A DNA stretch of 64,000 bases from Sneathiella marina (GTDB lineage Bacteria > Pseudomonadota > Alphaproteobacteria > Sneathiellales > Sneathiellaceae), in the NCBI RefSeq assembly GCF_023746535.1, contig NZ_CP098747.1:1060364-1124363 (forward strand). The letters are read 5' to 3'. The stretch's first letter is position 1; every line of letters begins with the position of its first letter. Both the position numbers and the translations under genes were made by a program. Below are positions 26,176 through 36,224 of this stretch, in pieces. The notes under the pieces were generated by a model. The model was not told the DNA's origin. It saw nothing but the letters and a program-made list of their open reading frames with translations, and did no database searches.

Positions 26176-26970
26176 ATGCCAATCGGAAGACTGAGGTTTA
26201 GAAATATCTTTTACAAACTGCTAATTACTGCGGTAATTGCTGTTCTCTGTGTCCGGCCAGCAATGTCTGCTGAGCGGGATATTGTCGTTTTTGCAGCAGC
26301 AAGTACAACAGATGTCGTTAGTGCGATTGTTGTTGAATTCGAACGCCGCACGGGATTTCAGGTAACGACGTCTTTCGCCAGTAGCGGAACACTAGCTAAA
26401 CAAGTTAGAGAAGGCGCTCCCGCGAATATATTTATCTCTGCCAATAAAACATGGCTTGATTATCTTGTGAACGAAAAATTGCTTCTGGAAGACGGGTATA
26501 AGGAGATCGCATCAAATCAACTGGTTCTCGTAGCGCCAAAGGAAGAGCGCGTAGTTGACCCTTTCATCATTGATAATTTGCCTGAGATGCTGGAAGGCGG
26601 ATTTCTTGCAATTGGAAATCCAGATCATGTACCTGTTGGAATATATGCAAAAGCTGCGTTACATTCGTTGAAATTGTGGGATGCCCTTAAAGGCAAATAT
26701 GTTGCTTTGCCAAATGCCCGGGCGGTAACAGCTTTAGTGGAAAGAGAAGAAGTGCCATTTGCTGTTATTTATGAAACAGATGCCAAGACGAGTAAAAACC
26801 TCAAAGTTGTAACAACATTTCCGCCAGATTCATATCCAGCTATCATTTATGGGCTGGGCCTCATCAAAGATTATGACAGTCATGCTGCGAAGGAATTTGT
26901 TAAATTTGTTCTGTCGCCGGACGGCAGGGATATATTCGATCAATATGGCTTTGTGACCTTGAAGAATTAA
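26176..26970 (+). CDS. modA: Molybdate ABC transporter substrate-binding protein (orphan)
   Basis: The 264-residue periplasmic protein has a signal peptide ([22 protein letters not shown]), then [44 protein letters not shown] and the C-terminal QYGFV. This ASST/SSG pattern provides the oxyanion-binding serines of ModA. An in-frame ATG lies at 26161, but GGGGG six bases before the ATG at 26176 supports the later start. The permease and ATPase genes (modB, modC) are absent nearby. Its stop overlaps the convergent uvrB stop in a TTAA tetramer. Confidence 0.9.
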   Translation: MPIGRLRFRNIFYKLLITAVIAVLCVRPAMSAERDIVVFAAASTTDVVSAIVVEFERRTGFQVTTSFASSGTLAKQVREGAPANIFISANKTWLDYLVNEKLLLEDGYKEIASNQLVLVAPKEERVVDPFIIDNLPEMLEGGFLAIGNPDHVPVGIYAKAALHSLKLWDALKGKYVALPNARAVTALVEREEVPFAVIYETDAKTSKNLKVVTTFPPDSYPAIIYGLGLIKDYDSHAAKEFVKFVLSPDGRDIFDQYGFVTLKN

Positions 26971-29141
26971 GATTGCCGGGAGCGACCACCAAGAACGTGG
27001 CCATTTCCTGCCCGGCCCTTGCTTGAACGCCCTTGGGGGCGGCCAGTTCTAGGCCCACCAATACCTAGTTCGCGATCTTGTAGTTTTTTGACTTCATCAC
27101 GCAGGCGAGCCGCCTCTTCAAACTCGAGATCCGCTGCGGCCTCTTTCATTTTCTTTTCCAGATCTTCAATGTGGGCCGTCAGGTTATGACCTATCATATG
27201 GGTTGCGTCTTCCAACCCCAGGCCGACCTCATGATGATCTTGTTCATAGACACTTTGCATGATGTCGCCGATATTTTTCCGGACAGACATTGGGGTAATG
27301 CCGTGTTCAGAATTGAACGCTTCTTGCTTGTCTTTGCGTCGCTTTGTCTCATCAAGTGCGTATTGCATGCTCTTGGTGATTTTGTCTGCATAGAGTATGA
27401 CCCGGCCATCTACATGCCGTGCGGCCCGGCCGATTGTTTGTATAAGAGATGTTGAAGATCGTAAAAACCCTTCTTTGTCCGCATCAAGAATAGCGACAAG
27501 GGCACATTCCGGTATATCAAGGCCTTCACGCAACAGGTTGATTCCAACGAGCACATCGAAGGTTCCAAGGCGTAAATCTCTTATGATTTCAATGCGCTCC
27601 AATGTATCAATATCGGAATGAAGATAGCGGACCTTGATGCCATTCTCATGGAAATACTCGGTCAGGTCCTCGGCCATTTTCTTCGTCAATGTTGTTACGA
27701 GAACCCGCTCCCCTTTTTCTGCACATAGTTTGCATTCACGCATCAAATCGTCCACTTGCGTGTCAACCGGGCGAATAATGCAATCGGGATCCGTAAGACC
27801 GGTTGGACGAATAACCTGTTCGACAAATGCACCACCGGTCCGTTCCAACTCCCACGGGCCGGGCGTTGCAGAGACGAAGATAGTTTGCGGTCTCATCAAC
27901 TGCCATTCTTCGAATTTTAGTGGTCGATTATCCATGCAAGAGGGGAGTCGGAAGCCGTAATCGGAAAGAGTTGATTTACGGCGAAAATCGCCTTTGTACA
28001 TTGCGCCGATCTGGCTGACGGTGACATGACTTTCGTCAACCATCAAAACAGCGTTGTCCGGCAGATATTCAAATAACGTGGGCGGTGGCTCGCCTGGTCC
28101 TCGCCCCGAAAGATAACGCGAATAATTCTCAATCCCAGCGCAAGCACCCGTCGCTTCCATCATTTCCAAATCAAACATCGTCCGCTGCTCGAGCCGTTGC
28201 GCTTCGAGCAATTTCTCATTTGTTTCAAATTCAGAAAGGCGTGATTTAAGCTCAATCTTAATTTTTTCCTGAGCCTGACGCAAAGTTGGTTTTGGTGTTA
28301 CATAGTGGCTATTGGCATAAATACGAACTTCGCCAAGCTTTCCGGTTTTTTCACCGGTGAGGGGGTCAAATTCTGTAATCGTTTCCAACTCATCGCCGAA
28401 CAGGGAAAGCCGCCAGGCACGATCTTCCAGATGGGCCGGGAAAATTTCAATGGTATCGCCGCGCACCCGGAATGTGCCGCGTGTGAAACTTGCGTCATTG
28501 CGACGATACTGAATCTCTACCAATCTCTTCAACAAATCCTGGCGGTTAAATGTTTGGCCAGTTTTTAAATGCAGCGTCATTTCGCTATAAGTCTCAACCG
28601 ACCCGATACCGTAGATGCAAGATACGGATGCAACAATTATGACATCATCTCGTTCTAGGAGTGCGCGCGTGGCCGAATGTCGAAGTCGGTCTATCTGCTC
28701 GTTTACTGATGCATCCTTTTCGATATATGTATCGGTACGGGCAACATAAGCTTCAGGTTGATAATAATCATAATAAGAAACAAAATACTCCACCGCGTTG
28801 TCTGGAAAGAATGCTTTCATCTCCCCGTATAACTGAGCGGCAAGAGTTTTATTATGGGCGAGAATGAGCGTCGGCCGTTGAACCTGTTCAATGACTTTAG
28901 CCATTGTGAACGTTTTTCCCGAGCCGGTGACACCTAGTAGGACCTGGTCTTTGTCATGTTGCTCAATACTTGAAACCAGATCCTTGATGGCTTCTGGTTG
29001 GTCTCCGGCCGGCTCATAATCGGAAACGACCTTAAAGGCTATGCCACCTTGCGATTTTTCTGGCCTCACTGGTCGATGAGGTATGAACGTGGCGGACGTT
29101 TCCTCTAAACCTGATGTTTCAGTTTTGTTCTGAATTTGCAT
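26967..29141 (-). CDS. uvrB: UvrABC excinuclease subunit B
   Basis: UvrB is the damage-verifying helicase of nucleotide-excision repair. The 724-residue protein has Walker [15 protein letters not shown], the beta-hairpin region [21 protein letters not shown], the helicase motifs [12 protein letters not shown] and QTIGRAARH, and a C-terminal UVR motif ([27 protein letters not shown], about residues 665-690). It ends in a Gly/Arg-rich tail. It is convergent with modA with overlapping stop codons. Confidence 0.97.
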   Translation of the reverse strand: MQIQNKTETSGLEETSATFIPHRPVRPEKSQGGIAFKVVSDYEPAGDQPEAIKDLVSSIEQHDKDQVLLGVTGSGKTFTMAKVIEQVQRPTLILAHNKTLAAQLYGEMKAFFPDNAVEYFVSYYDYYQPEAYVARTDTYIEKDASVNEQIDRLRHSATRALLERDDVIIVASVSCIYGIGSVETYSEMTLHLKTGQTFNRQDLLKRLVEIQYRRNDASFTRGTFRVRGDTIEIFPAHLEDRAWRLSLFGDELETITEFDPLTGEKTGKLGEVRIYANSHYVTPKPTLRQAQEKIKIELKSRLSEFETNEKLLEAQRLEQRTMFDLEMMEATGACAGIENYSRYLSGRGPGEPPPTLFEYLPDNAVLMVDESHVTVSQIGAMYKGDFRRKSTLSDYGFRLPSCMDNRPLKFEEWQLMRPQTIFVSATPGPWELERTGGAFVEQVIRPTGLTDPDCIIRPVDTQVDDLMRECKLCAEKGERVLVTTLTKKMAEDLTEYFHENGIKVRYLHSDIDTLERIEIIRDLRLGTFDVLVGINLLREGLDIPECALVAILDADKEGFLRSSTSLIQTIGRAARHVDGRVILYADKITKSMQYALDETKRRKDKQEAFNSEHGITPMSVRKNIGDIMQSVYEQDHHEVGLGLEDATHMIGHNLTAHIEDLEKKMKEAAADLEFEEAARLRDEVKKLQDRELGIGGPRTGRPQGRSSKGRAGNGHVLGGRSRQS

Positions 29142-29239
29142 GATCTGTTTATAGGCAGATTATCTGAAAAATTCTATCTCAAACTGAGAGCTGGAGGAAG
29201 AATTCCTATACTAATGTGATGAAGATCAAATAAGGGGGA

Positions 29240-29292
29240 GCCGCTCGGATGGCCAGTAGACAGGAAGGAAAACAGGCTTGTATCCGAACGGC
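29240..29292 (-). terminator. Stem-loop downstream of the DUF1127 gene
   Basis: Arms GCCGCTCGGAT (29240-29250) and ATCCGAACGGC (29282-29292) pair with one G-U after transcription, around a 31-base loop. It starts 12 bases after the DUF1127 stop on the minus strand and is followed by a C/T-rich stretch (TCCCCCTTATTTG). Terminator-like or a stabilising 3' structure. Confidence 0.4.
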
Positions 29293-29304
29293 AGCTTGAA
29301 TTAT

Positions 29305-29532
29305 TTAGGCGCGCCAGAATGGCTTGGAAATTTCATCGAGAGCTTGTTGTGAAGAAACTCCCATATCAACCAAATATTTCTTATCTAAGGAAGCAAGCTG
29401 GCGGCGCATGGAAGCTCTTCCTTGCCATTTAACAACAGATTCCACAATTGAGCCAAAAAATCCAGTTTTAGCTTCCGAATTGCGTGTTGCTTTTCCACCT
29501 AAGTCATTAATAATGATGTGGTTTGATGCCAT
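29305..29532 (-). CDS. DUF1127 (YjiS-like) small protein
   Basis: The 75-residue protein ends with the DUF1127 signature: VVKWQGRASMRRQLASLDKKYLVDMGVSS (about residues 33-62) followed by QALDEISKPFWRA. Small arginine-rich members of this family bind RNA or affect phosphate and carbon metabolism in alphaproteobacteria, and many are CcaF1-like. The gene is divergent from a GcvA-like LysR gene and is followed by a stem-loop. Confidence 0.88.
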   Translation of the reverse strand: MASNHIIINDLGGKATRNSEAKTGFFGSIVESVVKWQGRASMRRQLASLDKKYLVDMGVSSQQALDEISKPFWRA

Positions 29533-29685
29533 TTTCCTTCTCCTTCGAACTCGCCGGGACGACCCTATGTCTTTATCCCTTGGCTTTTTAATGATCTATA
29601 TGTCGTCTATTTTTAGCTTGATTACAAACGACAAATACTAATAGGATAGATTAGTTTTTCTAATCTGAAAATTTGCGAGAAAAAT

Positions 29686-30612
29686 ATGCGTTTACCACCG
29701 CTCAATGCATTAAGAAGCTTCGAAGCCGCTGCTCGTCAGTTAAGTTTTTCAAAAGCGGCCGAAGAATTATATGTCACCCCAGCCGCAGTTAGTCATCAGG
29801 TTAAGGCGCTGGAAGATTGGCTAGGGGTGGATTTGTTCAAGAGATTGAACCGGGCGGTAATGCTAACTGATGAAGGGCAAAGTTATGTTTTAGGTGTTCG
29901 TGAGGGATTACAGCTATTGAGTAGTGCCACTGAAAAGTTAATGAAACAAGATGCCGCGGGTGCTTTACATGTTGATACCATGCCATCTTTTGCTGCGCGT
30001 TGGTTATTGCCGAGACTAAGCCGGTTTCGCGACGAACATCCAGACATAGACGTCAGGCTTTCCGCATCAGATCTATTGACTGACTTCGACAGAAATGATG
30101 TCGATATAGTGGTGCGCTATGGAAATGGGAACTATCCAGGGCTTCGTGTTGAAAAACTTCTCACGGAAGATGTGCTATTTCCAGTTTGCAGCCCTAGTTT
30201 ACTGACCGGAGAGCATCCTCTTCGAACGCCGGAGGATCTTCAATTTCACACGTTGTTGCATGATGATATGCGGATTGATTGGGATACTTGGCTGACTGTT
30301 GCAGGCGTTGAAAATGTAGATCCCAAAAAAGGGCCAAGCTTCAACGACAGTTCCATGGTGCTGACTGCGGCGATGGCGGGACAGGGTGTTGCACTGGGAC
30401 GAAGTACCTTGGCAGCAGATGATCTGATCGCGGGGCGCTTGGTGCGGCCATTTAATCAGCAGCCATTGAAGGCAGGACATGCGTATTATATTGTTTGCCC
30501 GGAAGAAAAGGCTGATCGTCCTCGTATTGCGGCCTTTCGGACATGGCTTATGAAAGAAGCCGCAATGGATCCAGGCCGGTTCATGTCCAGTTCAATTGAG
30601 GAAGTTGAATAA
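29686..30612 (+). CDS. LysR-family regulator, GcvA-like
   Basis: The 308-residue protein opens with MRLPPLNALRSFEAAARQLSFSKAAEELYVTPAAVSHQVKALED (about residues 1-44), the highly characteristic GcvA-type helix-turn-helix, followed by a LysR substrate-binding domain (FAARWLLPRLSRFRDEHPDIDVRL, VDIVVRYGNG, ALGRSTLAADDLIAGRLVRPF). GcvA controls the glycine cleavage system in E. coli, but such genes are many in alphaproteobacteria, so the target here is open. Divergent from the DUF1127 gene. Confidence 0.92.
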   Translation: MRLPPLNALRSFEAAARQLSFSKAAEELYVTPAAVSHQVKALEDWLGVDLFKRLNRAVMLTDEGQSYVLGVREGLQLLSSATEKLMKQDAAGALHVDTMPSFAARWLLPRLSRFRDEHPDIDVRLSASDLLTDFDRNDVDIVVRYGNGNYPGLRVEKLLTEDVLFPVCSPSLLTGEHPLRTPEDLQFHTLLHDDMRIDWDTWLTVAGVENVDPKKGPSFNDSSMVLTAAMAGQGVALGRSTLAADDLIAGRLVRPFNQQPLKAGHAYYIVCPEEKADRPRIAAFRTWLMKEAAMDPGRFMSSSIEEVE

Positions 30613-30791
30613 CCGGGTTGTTTTGCAGCGAGGGCTTGTAGGAAATTCGACAATCCCCCAATGAATTCTATCAATTGTCGAGCGGCCTGATAAAACGCCG
30701 CCAACAAGCGAAAAATTTATGGCTTAAGCTCATTTTTATGAGTATAGAAGTGAGGCTTGTTGGGGGAAAACATGTCACCCCTTTATCCTAA

Positions 30792-32012
<1,221 letters not shown>

Positions 32013-32033
32013 GTGGGCGTAGAAAATTGATAA

Positions 32034-32061
32034 AAGGCGGCCAGTGATTCGGCCGCCTTTT
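32034..32061 (+). terminator. Intrinsic terminator after the aminotransferase
   Basis: AAGGCGGCC and GGCCGCCTT form a perfect 9-bp stem with an 8-base loop (AGTGATTC), followed by TTCTT. It lies 22 bases after the aminotransferase stop. Confidence 0.85.
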
Positions 32062-32204
32062 CTTATGAATCTCCCAAATTGGATAAATAATTTTTGCAAG
32101 CCAGCACAAAAGTGCGAAAGATGAATTTTCGGGTCATTTTTTTGTTGCAGGACTCAAACAGGAAGAGGAACATTAGAACATCCTAACAAAAAGGGAGGCA
32201 CGTT

Positions 32205-34220
32205 ATGGCGGTACTCAAGCCAAAGGGGCCTCGCAGCGTAGCGCTGGTAGGCCCCTATTCAAGTGGTAAAACAACTCTTCTCGAAGCATTCCTGCATATT
32301 TGCGGCGAAATTGACAGAAAAGGCAATGTCAATTCCGGGACTTCCACCGGCGACAGTTCTAAAGAAGCCCGTGACCGAAATATGAGTGTTGAAGTAAATG
32401 CTGCGCATATGACCTATCTCGGTGATGATTTCACCATTCTCGACTGTCCAGGCTCCATTGAATTCTTTCAGGAAACCGAAAATGCTCTTCGCGGTGTAGA
32501 TGCGGCGATCGTGGTATGTGAACCGGATCAAAATAGAGTTCTTACGCTGTCGCCGATTTTGAAATTGCTCGAAGATTATGGTTTGCCGACCTTTGTTTTC
32601 GTGAATAAAATTGATAAGGCACATGGATCAGTACAGGAATTATTCAACTCATTACAGTCTGTTACTGACAGGGCTCTTGTGCTGCGGCAGGTCCCTATTT
32701 TAAAGGATGGCATTGTTACCGGTTATGTGGATCTCGCGTCAGAAAGAGCTTATGTCTATAAGGAGGGCAATGCATCGAGGATTATCGATCTGCCACCGGA
32801 AATGGCGGAAGAGGAAGGCACATCGCGATTTTCAATGTTGGAGAAACTAGCAGATTTCGATGACCATCTGATGGAAGAGCTTCTTGAGGATATCGAGCCT
32901 GAAAGAGAAGAAATATACACCCTTTTGCAGAACGATTTGAGCGAAGGGGTAGTCACGCCGGTATTTCTGGGATCTGCGGATCTGGATCATGGTGTCCGAA
33001 GATTGTTGAAGGCCTTGCGCCATGAAGTGCCCGAAGCCCAGGTCTCTGCTCAACGAAGCGGACTATCCGGTAATGATACTACCGCGATTGCGCAAGTCCT
33101 AAAAACCTATATGTCAGCACAAGGCGGCAAGCTTTCACTTGCCCGAATTTGGTCCGGTAAAATAAGTGACGGTGACAGTTTTACAACGGGCCGCATAGGC
33201 GGGTTATTTAGAATGCAGGGAAGCAAAATAGAAAAAGTCACAGTGGCTACGGCGGGTGATATTGTTGCATTTGGGAGGCTTGAAGACGCCCATACCGGAG
33301 ATATACTGACGACAGATGAAGCCAATCATGCCCGCCCTGTTTCCTCACTGGAACCGGTTTATAATTATGCCCTGTTCGCGGAGAAGCGAGAGGACGATGT
33401 AAAGCTTTCCTCGGCACTCGGAAAGATCGTTGAGGAAGATCCGTCTTTGATAGCGGAGCACAAGCAGGAAACTCAGGAGCTTTTGCTCTGGGGGCAAGGA
33501 GAAATCCACTTGAAAGTTGCCCTGGAACGGTTACGAAACAAATATGGTCTGGAGATAAAATCAAGAAAACCGAAAGTTGCCTATAAAGAAGCAATCCGTA
33601 AATCCGCAACTCAGCATGCGCGGTACAAGAAACAAAGCGGAGGGCATGGCCAATTTGGCGATGTGCAAATTGAAATTAAACCGCTGCCGCGTGGCGCCGG
33701 ATTTAACTTTGAGGAAAAAATTGTCGGTGGCTCGGTTCCTCGCCAATATATTCCAGCTGTCGAGCACGGTGTGAAGGAATATTTGATGGAAGGCCCGTTG
33801 GGGTTCCCCGTTGTGGATGTGGAAGTGACCTTGTTTGATGGCCAGTTCCATTCAGTTGATAGTTCCGAGAACTCGTTTCGATCCGCGGCGCGCATTGCCA
33901 TGAGCGAAGGTATGCCCAAATGTGATCCGGTATTACTGGAGCCCATTTATAAGGTGGAAATTGCAATGCCGTCAGAATATACGTCCAAAGTAAATAGTAT
34001 TGTCAGTGGTAGAAGGGGTCAAATTCTCGGCTTCGATGCGCGGCAAGGCTGGGATGGATGGGATTTACTGGTTGCAATGATACCTGAATCCGAAGTTCAG
34101 GATCTTATTGTAGACTTGCGTTCTGCTACCTTAGGGGTGGGGACTTACAGAAGCGAATTTGATCACCTTCAAGAGCTCACCGGTCAAAATGCTGAAAAGG
34201 TTCTGCAAAACCGGGACTGA
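32205..34220 (+). CDS. EF-G-like translational GTPase paralogue with altered switch II
   Basis: The 671-residue protein has the five-domain EF-G layout. G1 is GPYSSGKTT (16-24), G4 is NKID (134-137), and the C-terminal EF-G domain IV/V region runs from YKKQSGGHGQFGDVQIEIKP to PMSEYTSKVNSIVSGRRGQIL-like segments. The switch II G3 motif reads DCPGS (80-84) instead of the usual DTPGH, so the catalytic His is Ser84. This fits the non-essential EF-G-like paralogues known in alphaproteobacteria rather than the housekeeping FusA. A leader AGGGAGGC ribosome-binding site lies five bases before the ATG. Its role is not established. Confidence 0.85.
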   Translation: MAVLKPKGPRSVALVGPYSSGKTTLLEAFLHICGEIDRKGNVNSGTSTGDSSKEARDRNMSVEVNAAHMTYLGDDFTILDCPGSIEFFQETENALRGVDAAIVVCEPDQNRVLTLSPILKLLEDYGLPTFVFVNKIDKAHGSVQELFNSLQSVTDRALVLRQVPILKDGIVTGYVDLASERAYVYKEGNASRIIDLPPEMAEEEGTSRFSMLEKLADFDDHLMEELLEDIEPEREEIYTLLQNDLSEGVVTPVFLGSADLDHGVRRLLKALRHEVPEAQVSAQRSGLSGNDTTAIAQVLKTYMSAQGGKLSLARIWSGKISDGDSFTTGRIGGLFRMQGSKIEKVTVATAGDIVAFGRLEDAHTGDILTTDEANHARPVSSLEPVYNYALFAEKREDDVKLSSALGKIVEEDPSLIAEHKQETQELLLWGQGEIHLKVALERLRNKYGLEIKSRKPKVAYKEAIRKSATQHARYKKQSGGHGQFGDVQIEIKPLPRGAGFNFEEKIVGGSVPRQYIPAVEHGVKEYLMEGPLGFPVVDVEVTLFDGQFHSVDSSENSFRSAARIAMSEGMPKCDPVLLEPIYKVEIAMPSEYTSKVNSIVSGRRGQILGFDARQGWDGWDLLVAMIPESEVQDLIVDLRSATLGVGTYRSEFDHLQELTGQNAEKVLQNRD

Positions 34221-34357
34221 GGGAGTTTTTCCGAGTTCTGTATTGCGTTGATGATTTTGAGAAATCCGCGGTATCTCACGGACTATTGAATTGTAGTTTA
34301 CCGGCGATGGTGTCAATTATCCTTGGAAACAAGTGTGATTGATGAAGGAGTGGGCGC

Positions 34358-35329
34358 GTGCTGATAAAAATTCGTAAAGGTTGGGAACTCTCGGAATCCC
34401 AGGCTACTTCAGAAAATGATTTTATAAATCGGCGATCGATTTTAAAAGGCTTTGCAGGTGCGGGTATGCTGGCTTCTGCTGGTGCGTTATCCCCTTTTCG
34501 TCAGGCTCTTGCTGAGGAAGGGGATCCAAGTGCGGGTCTTTATCCGGTTCCAAGGAATGAGCTCTACACTGTAGCCCGAAAACTGACGCCAGAAAAAATT
34601 GCAACTACTTATAATAATTTTTATGAGTTCGGCTCGCATAAAAATATTTCCAAAGCCGCTCAAGCGCTTCCTATTCGGCCGTGGACTGTCAAAATTACGG
34701 GCATGGTTGAGAAAGAGATGGAAATAGATATTGATGATCTACTTGCTAAAATGCCTCTTGAGGAGCGTATTTACCGCCACCGTTGTGTTGAGGCTTGGTC
34801 CATGGCAGTTCCCTGGAGCGGCTTTGCATTGAAAGAACTGGTAAAATTGGCGGCTCCAACGTCGAATGCTAAGTATCTTGTTATGAAAACATTTGAAAAT
34901 AAGGCCGTCGCTCCCGGACAAAGACAATTTTGGTACCCGTGGCCATATACCGAAGGTCTGACGATGGAAGAAGCAACGAACGATCTGTCCTTTATGGTAA
35001 CAGGTATGTATGGCAAGCCGGTGCCGAAACAGAACGGCGCTCCTTTACGGTTGGCAGCACCGTGGAAATATGGCTTTAAGCAGGCGAAATCTCTTGTCAG
35101 TTTTCATTTTTCGGACAAAAGGCCGGTAACTTTCTGGGAAAAACTTAATGCGTCAGAATATGGCTTTTGGGCAAATGTTAATCCCGAAGTTGATCATCCA
35201 CGTTGGTCTCAGGCAACAGAGCGGGATATTGGTACAGGTGAACGAGTTCCAACAATCATCTACAACGGATATGGTGAATTTGTTGCCGATATGTATAAAG
35301 ACATAAAGGGCCAAAACCTGTTTATTTGA
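34358..35329 (+). CDS. msrP: Protein-methionine-sulfoxide reductase catalytic subunit MsrP
   Basis: MsrP (YedY) is a periplasmic molybdopterin enzyme that reduces methionine sulfoxide in proteins. The 323-residue product has a Tat signal (INRRSILKGFAGAGMLASAG, Arg25-Arg26) and the sulfite-oxidase-fold core: VKITGMVEKEMEIDIDDLL and YRHRCVEAWSMAVPWSGFAL, whose Cys143 is the expected Mo ligand. KYGFKQAKSLVSFHFSDKRP is also typical. Start is GTG, with AAGGAG seven bases before it. The haem partner MsrQ is not adjacent; the next genes are on the other strand. Confidence 0.94.
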   Translation: MLIKIRKGWELSESQATSENDFINRRSILKGFAGAGMLASAGALSPFRQALAEEGDPSAGLYPVPRNELYTVARKLTPEKIATTYNNFYEFGSHKNISKAAQALPIRPWTVKITGMVEKEMEIDIDDLLAKMPLEERIYRHRCVEAWSMAVPWSGFALKELVKLAAPTSNAKYLVMKTFENKAVAPGQRQFWYPWPYTEGLTMEEATNDLSFMVTGMYGKPVPKQNGAPLRLAAPWKYGFKQAKSLVSFHFSDKRPVTFWEKLNASEYGFWANVNPEVDHPRWSQATERDIGTGERVPTIIYNGYGEFVADMYKDIKGQNLFI

Positions 35330-35459
35330 CGCTAAATTTAAGCATTACATACCTGCATTGTATTTCAATTGCTCGCTGGCGTCTTGCAATGCTGGCGGGC
35401 ATTTCCTGCTGCTCCAGATTCATTTTCTACCGGTTTTCGTGATGATCAGAGTAATCATC

Positions 35460-35608
35460 AAAAAAAATGCCGACCAAATAAATGGCCGGCAAGTCTAACA
35501 GGGAGGTTGCATCTCTCTCGAGATACGGGACAAGTCGGGCAGGGAGGAGCCCTATTGTCCAACACCAGAAGGGGTCTGGTGTGGTAGCACGCTGCATTGC
35601 AGCATCGC
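35460..35608 (-). ncRNA. Putative anti-Shine-Dalgarno sRNA, copy A
   Basis: Reading the minus strand, a possible promoter (TTCAAA at 35639-35644, 18 bases, TATACA at 35615-35620) precedes a 5' hairpin GCUGC-AAU-GCAGC. A stem GGACAA...UUGUCC carries CUCCUCCC in its loop; then a 7-bp hairpin closed by GAGA, the tail ACCUCCCUGUUAGACUU, and a terminator (GCCGGCC-AUUUAUUU-GGUCGGC) running into eight U residues. Three further copies with the same layout occur in this window. The 5' end is estimated from the promoter, so length (about 149 nt) is approximate. Confidence 0.68.
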
Positions 35609-35684
35609 TATTACTGTATATTGGATGCAATCAGAAAATTTGAACCCGAAAAAATTCATGGCTGCCATGCATTTAATGCATATC

Positions 35685-35834
35685 AAAAAAAGACCGGCCC
35701 CTTGCGAGGCCGGCCTAGTCTAAAGGGAGGTATATCCTTCGATAATACCGATTGTATGTGTCTGGGAGGAAAACACACAATCCACATATCAGCTGGGAGC
35801 TGATAACTGATCAATGCTGCAATGCAACATTCAT
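35685..35834 (-). ncRNA. Putative anti-Shine-Dalgarno sRNA, copy B
   Basis: A likely promoter (TTGAAA at 35864-35869, 17 bases, TAAGTT at 35841-35846) precedes a 5' hairpin UGUUGC-AUU-GCAGCA. Next come a hairpin around UCAGCUCCCAGCUGA, a stem GAUUGU...ACAAUC with UUCCUCCCAG in its loop, a hairpin with a GAAG loop, CCUCCCUUUAGACUA, and a GC terminator with a U-run. Same architecture as copies A and C but with diverged stems, so the conserved parts are the CCUCCC motifs, the tail and the terminator. Confidence 0.7.
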
Positions 35835-35977
35835 GATCAAAACTTAGTGTATGGCTAACGCTTTTTCAATAGAAATATTGCACTGCACCTATGTAATTCA
35901 TGCATGCCAGATATGCAGTTTATTGGATCTCTTATGGCATTAAAAACGGCGAAATTTATGTAATGCTGAAGGGGCGC

Positions 35978-36135
35978 AAAAAAAATGCCGGCCAAATGAA
36001 TGGCCGGCAAGTCTAACAGGGAGGTGTCATGTCAGGGAGACATGACGTTGCAAAAAACTGGGAGGAATTTTTGCAACATTCACAAAGATCAAGAGATCTT
36101 TCGTGAAAACTGATATTGCAATGCAACATCGTATG
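35978..36135 (-). ncRNA. Putative anti-Shine-Dalgarno sRNA, copy C
   Basis: The minus strand reads a 5' hairpin GAUGUUGC-AUU-GCAAUAUC, a hairpin UUCAC...GUGAA with inner AAAGAUC pairing, a 10-bp stem GUUGCAAAAA with UUCCUCCCAG in its loop, and GUCAUGUC-UCCCU-GACAUGAC. The tail ACCUCCCUGUUAGACUU is identical to copy A, and the terminator GCCGGCC-AUUCAUUU-GGCCGGC ends in eight U. No good -35 box was found. The 5' end is placed by analogy with A and B. Confidence 0.68.
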
Positions 36136-36224
36136 CCCTTTTGTATGAAATTCTTGTGGTCAGGGAAAGATCAATCTCGGCAACGCCGATATGCAATTAC
36201 TGCATAGCTTGATAAGATGTTGTT

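Noticed and set aside
35488-36070. Plus-strand GGGAGG sequences in the sRNA cluster read as ribosome-binding sites for tiny ORFs
   Set aside because: The GC hairpins are followed by T-runs only on the minus strand, the motif sits at a fixed place before each terminator, and no conserved start or frame follows on the plus strand.
35330-36224. CRISPR array in the repeat-rich gap
   Set aside because: The repeated units are 100-160 bases long, diverged, spaced irregularly and end in terminators; there are no short identical repeats with unique spacers and no cas genes.
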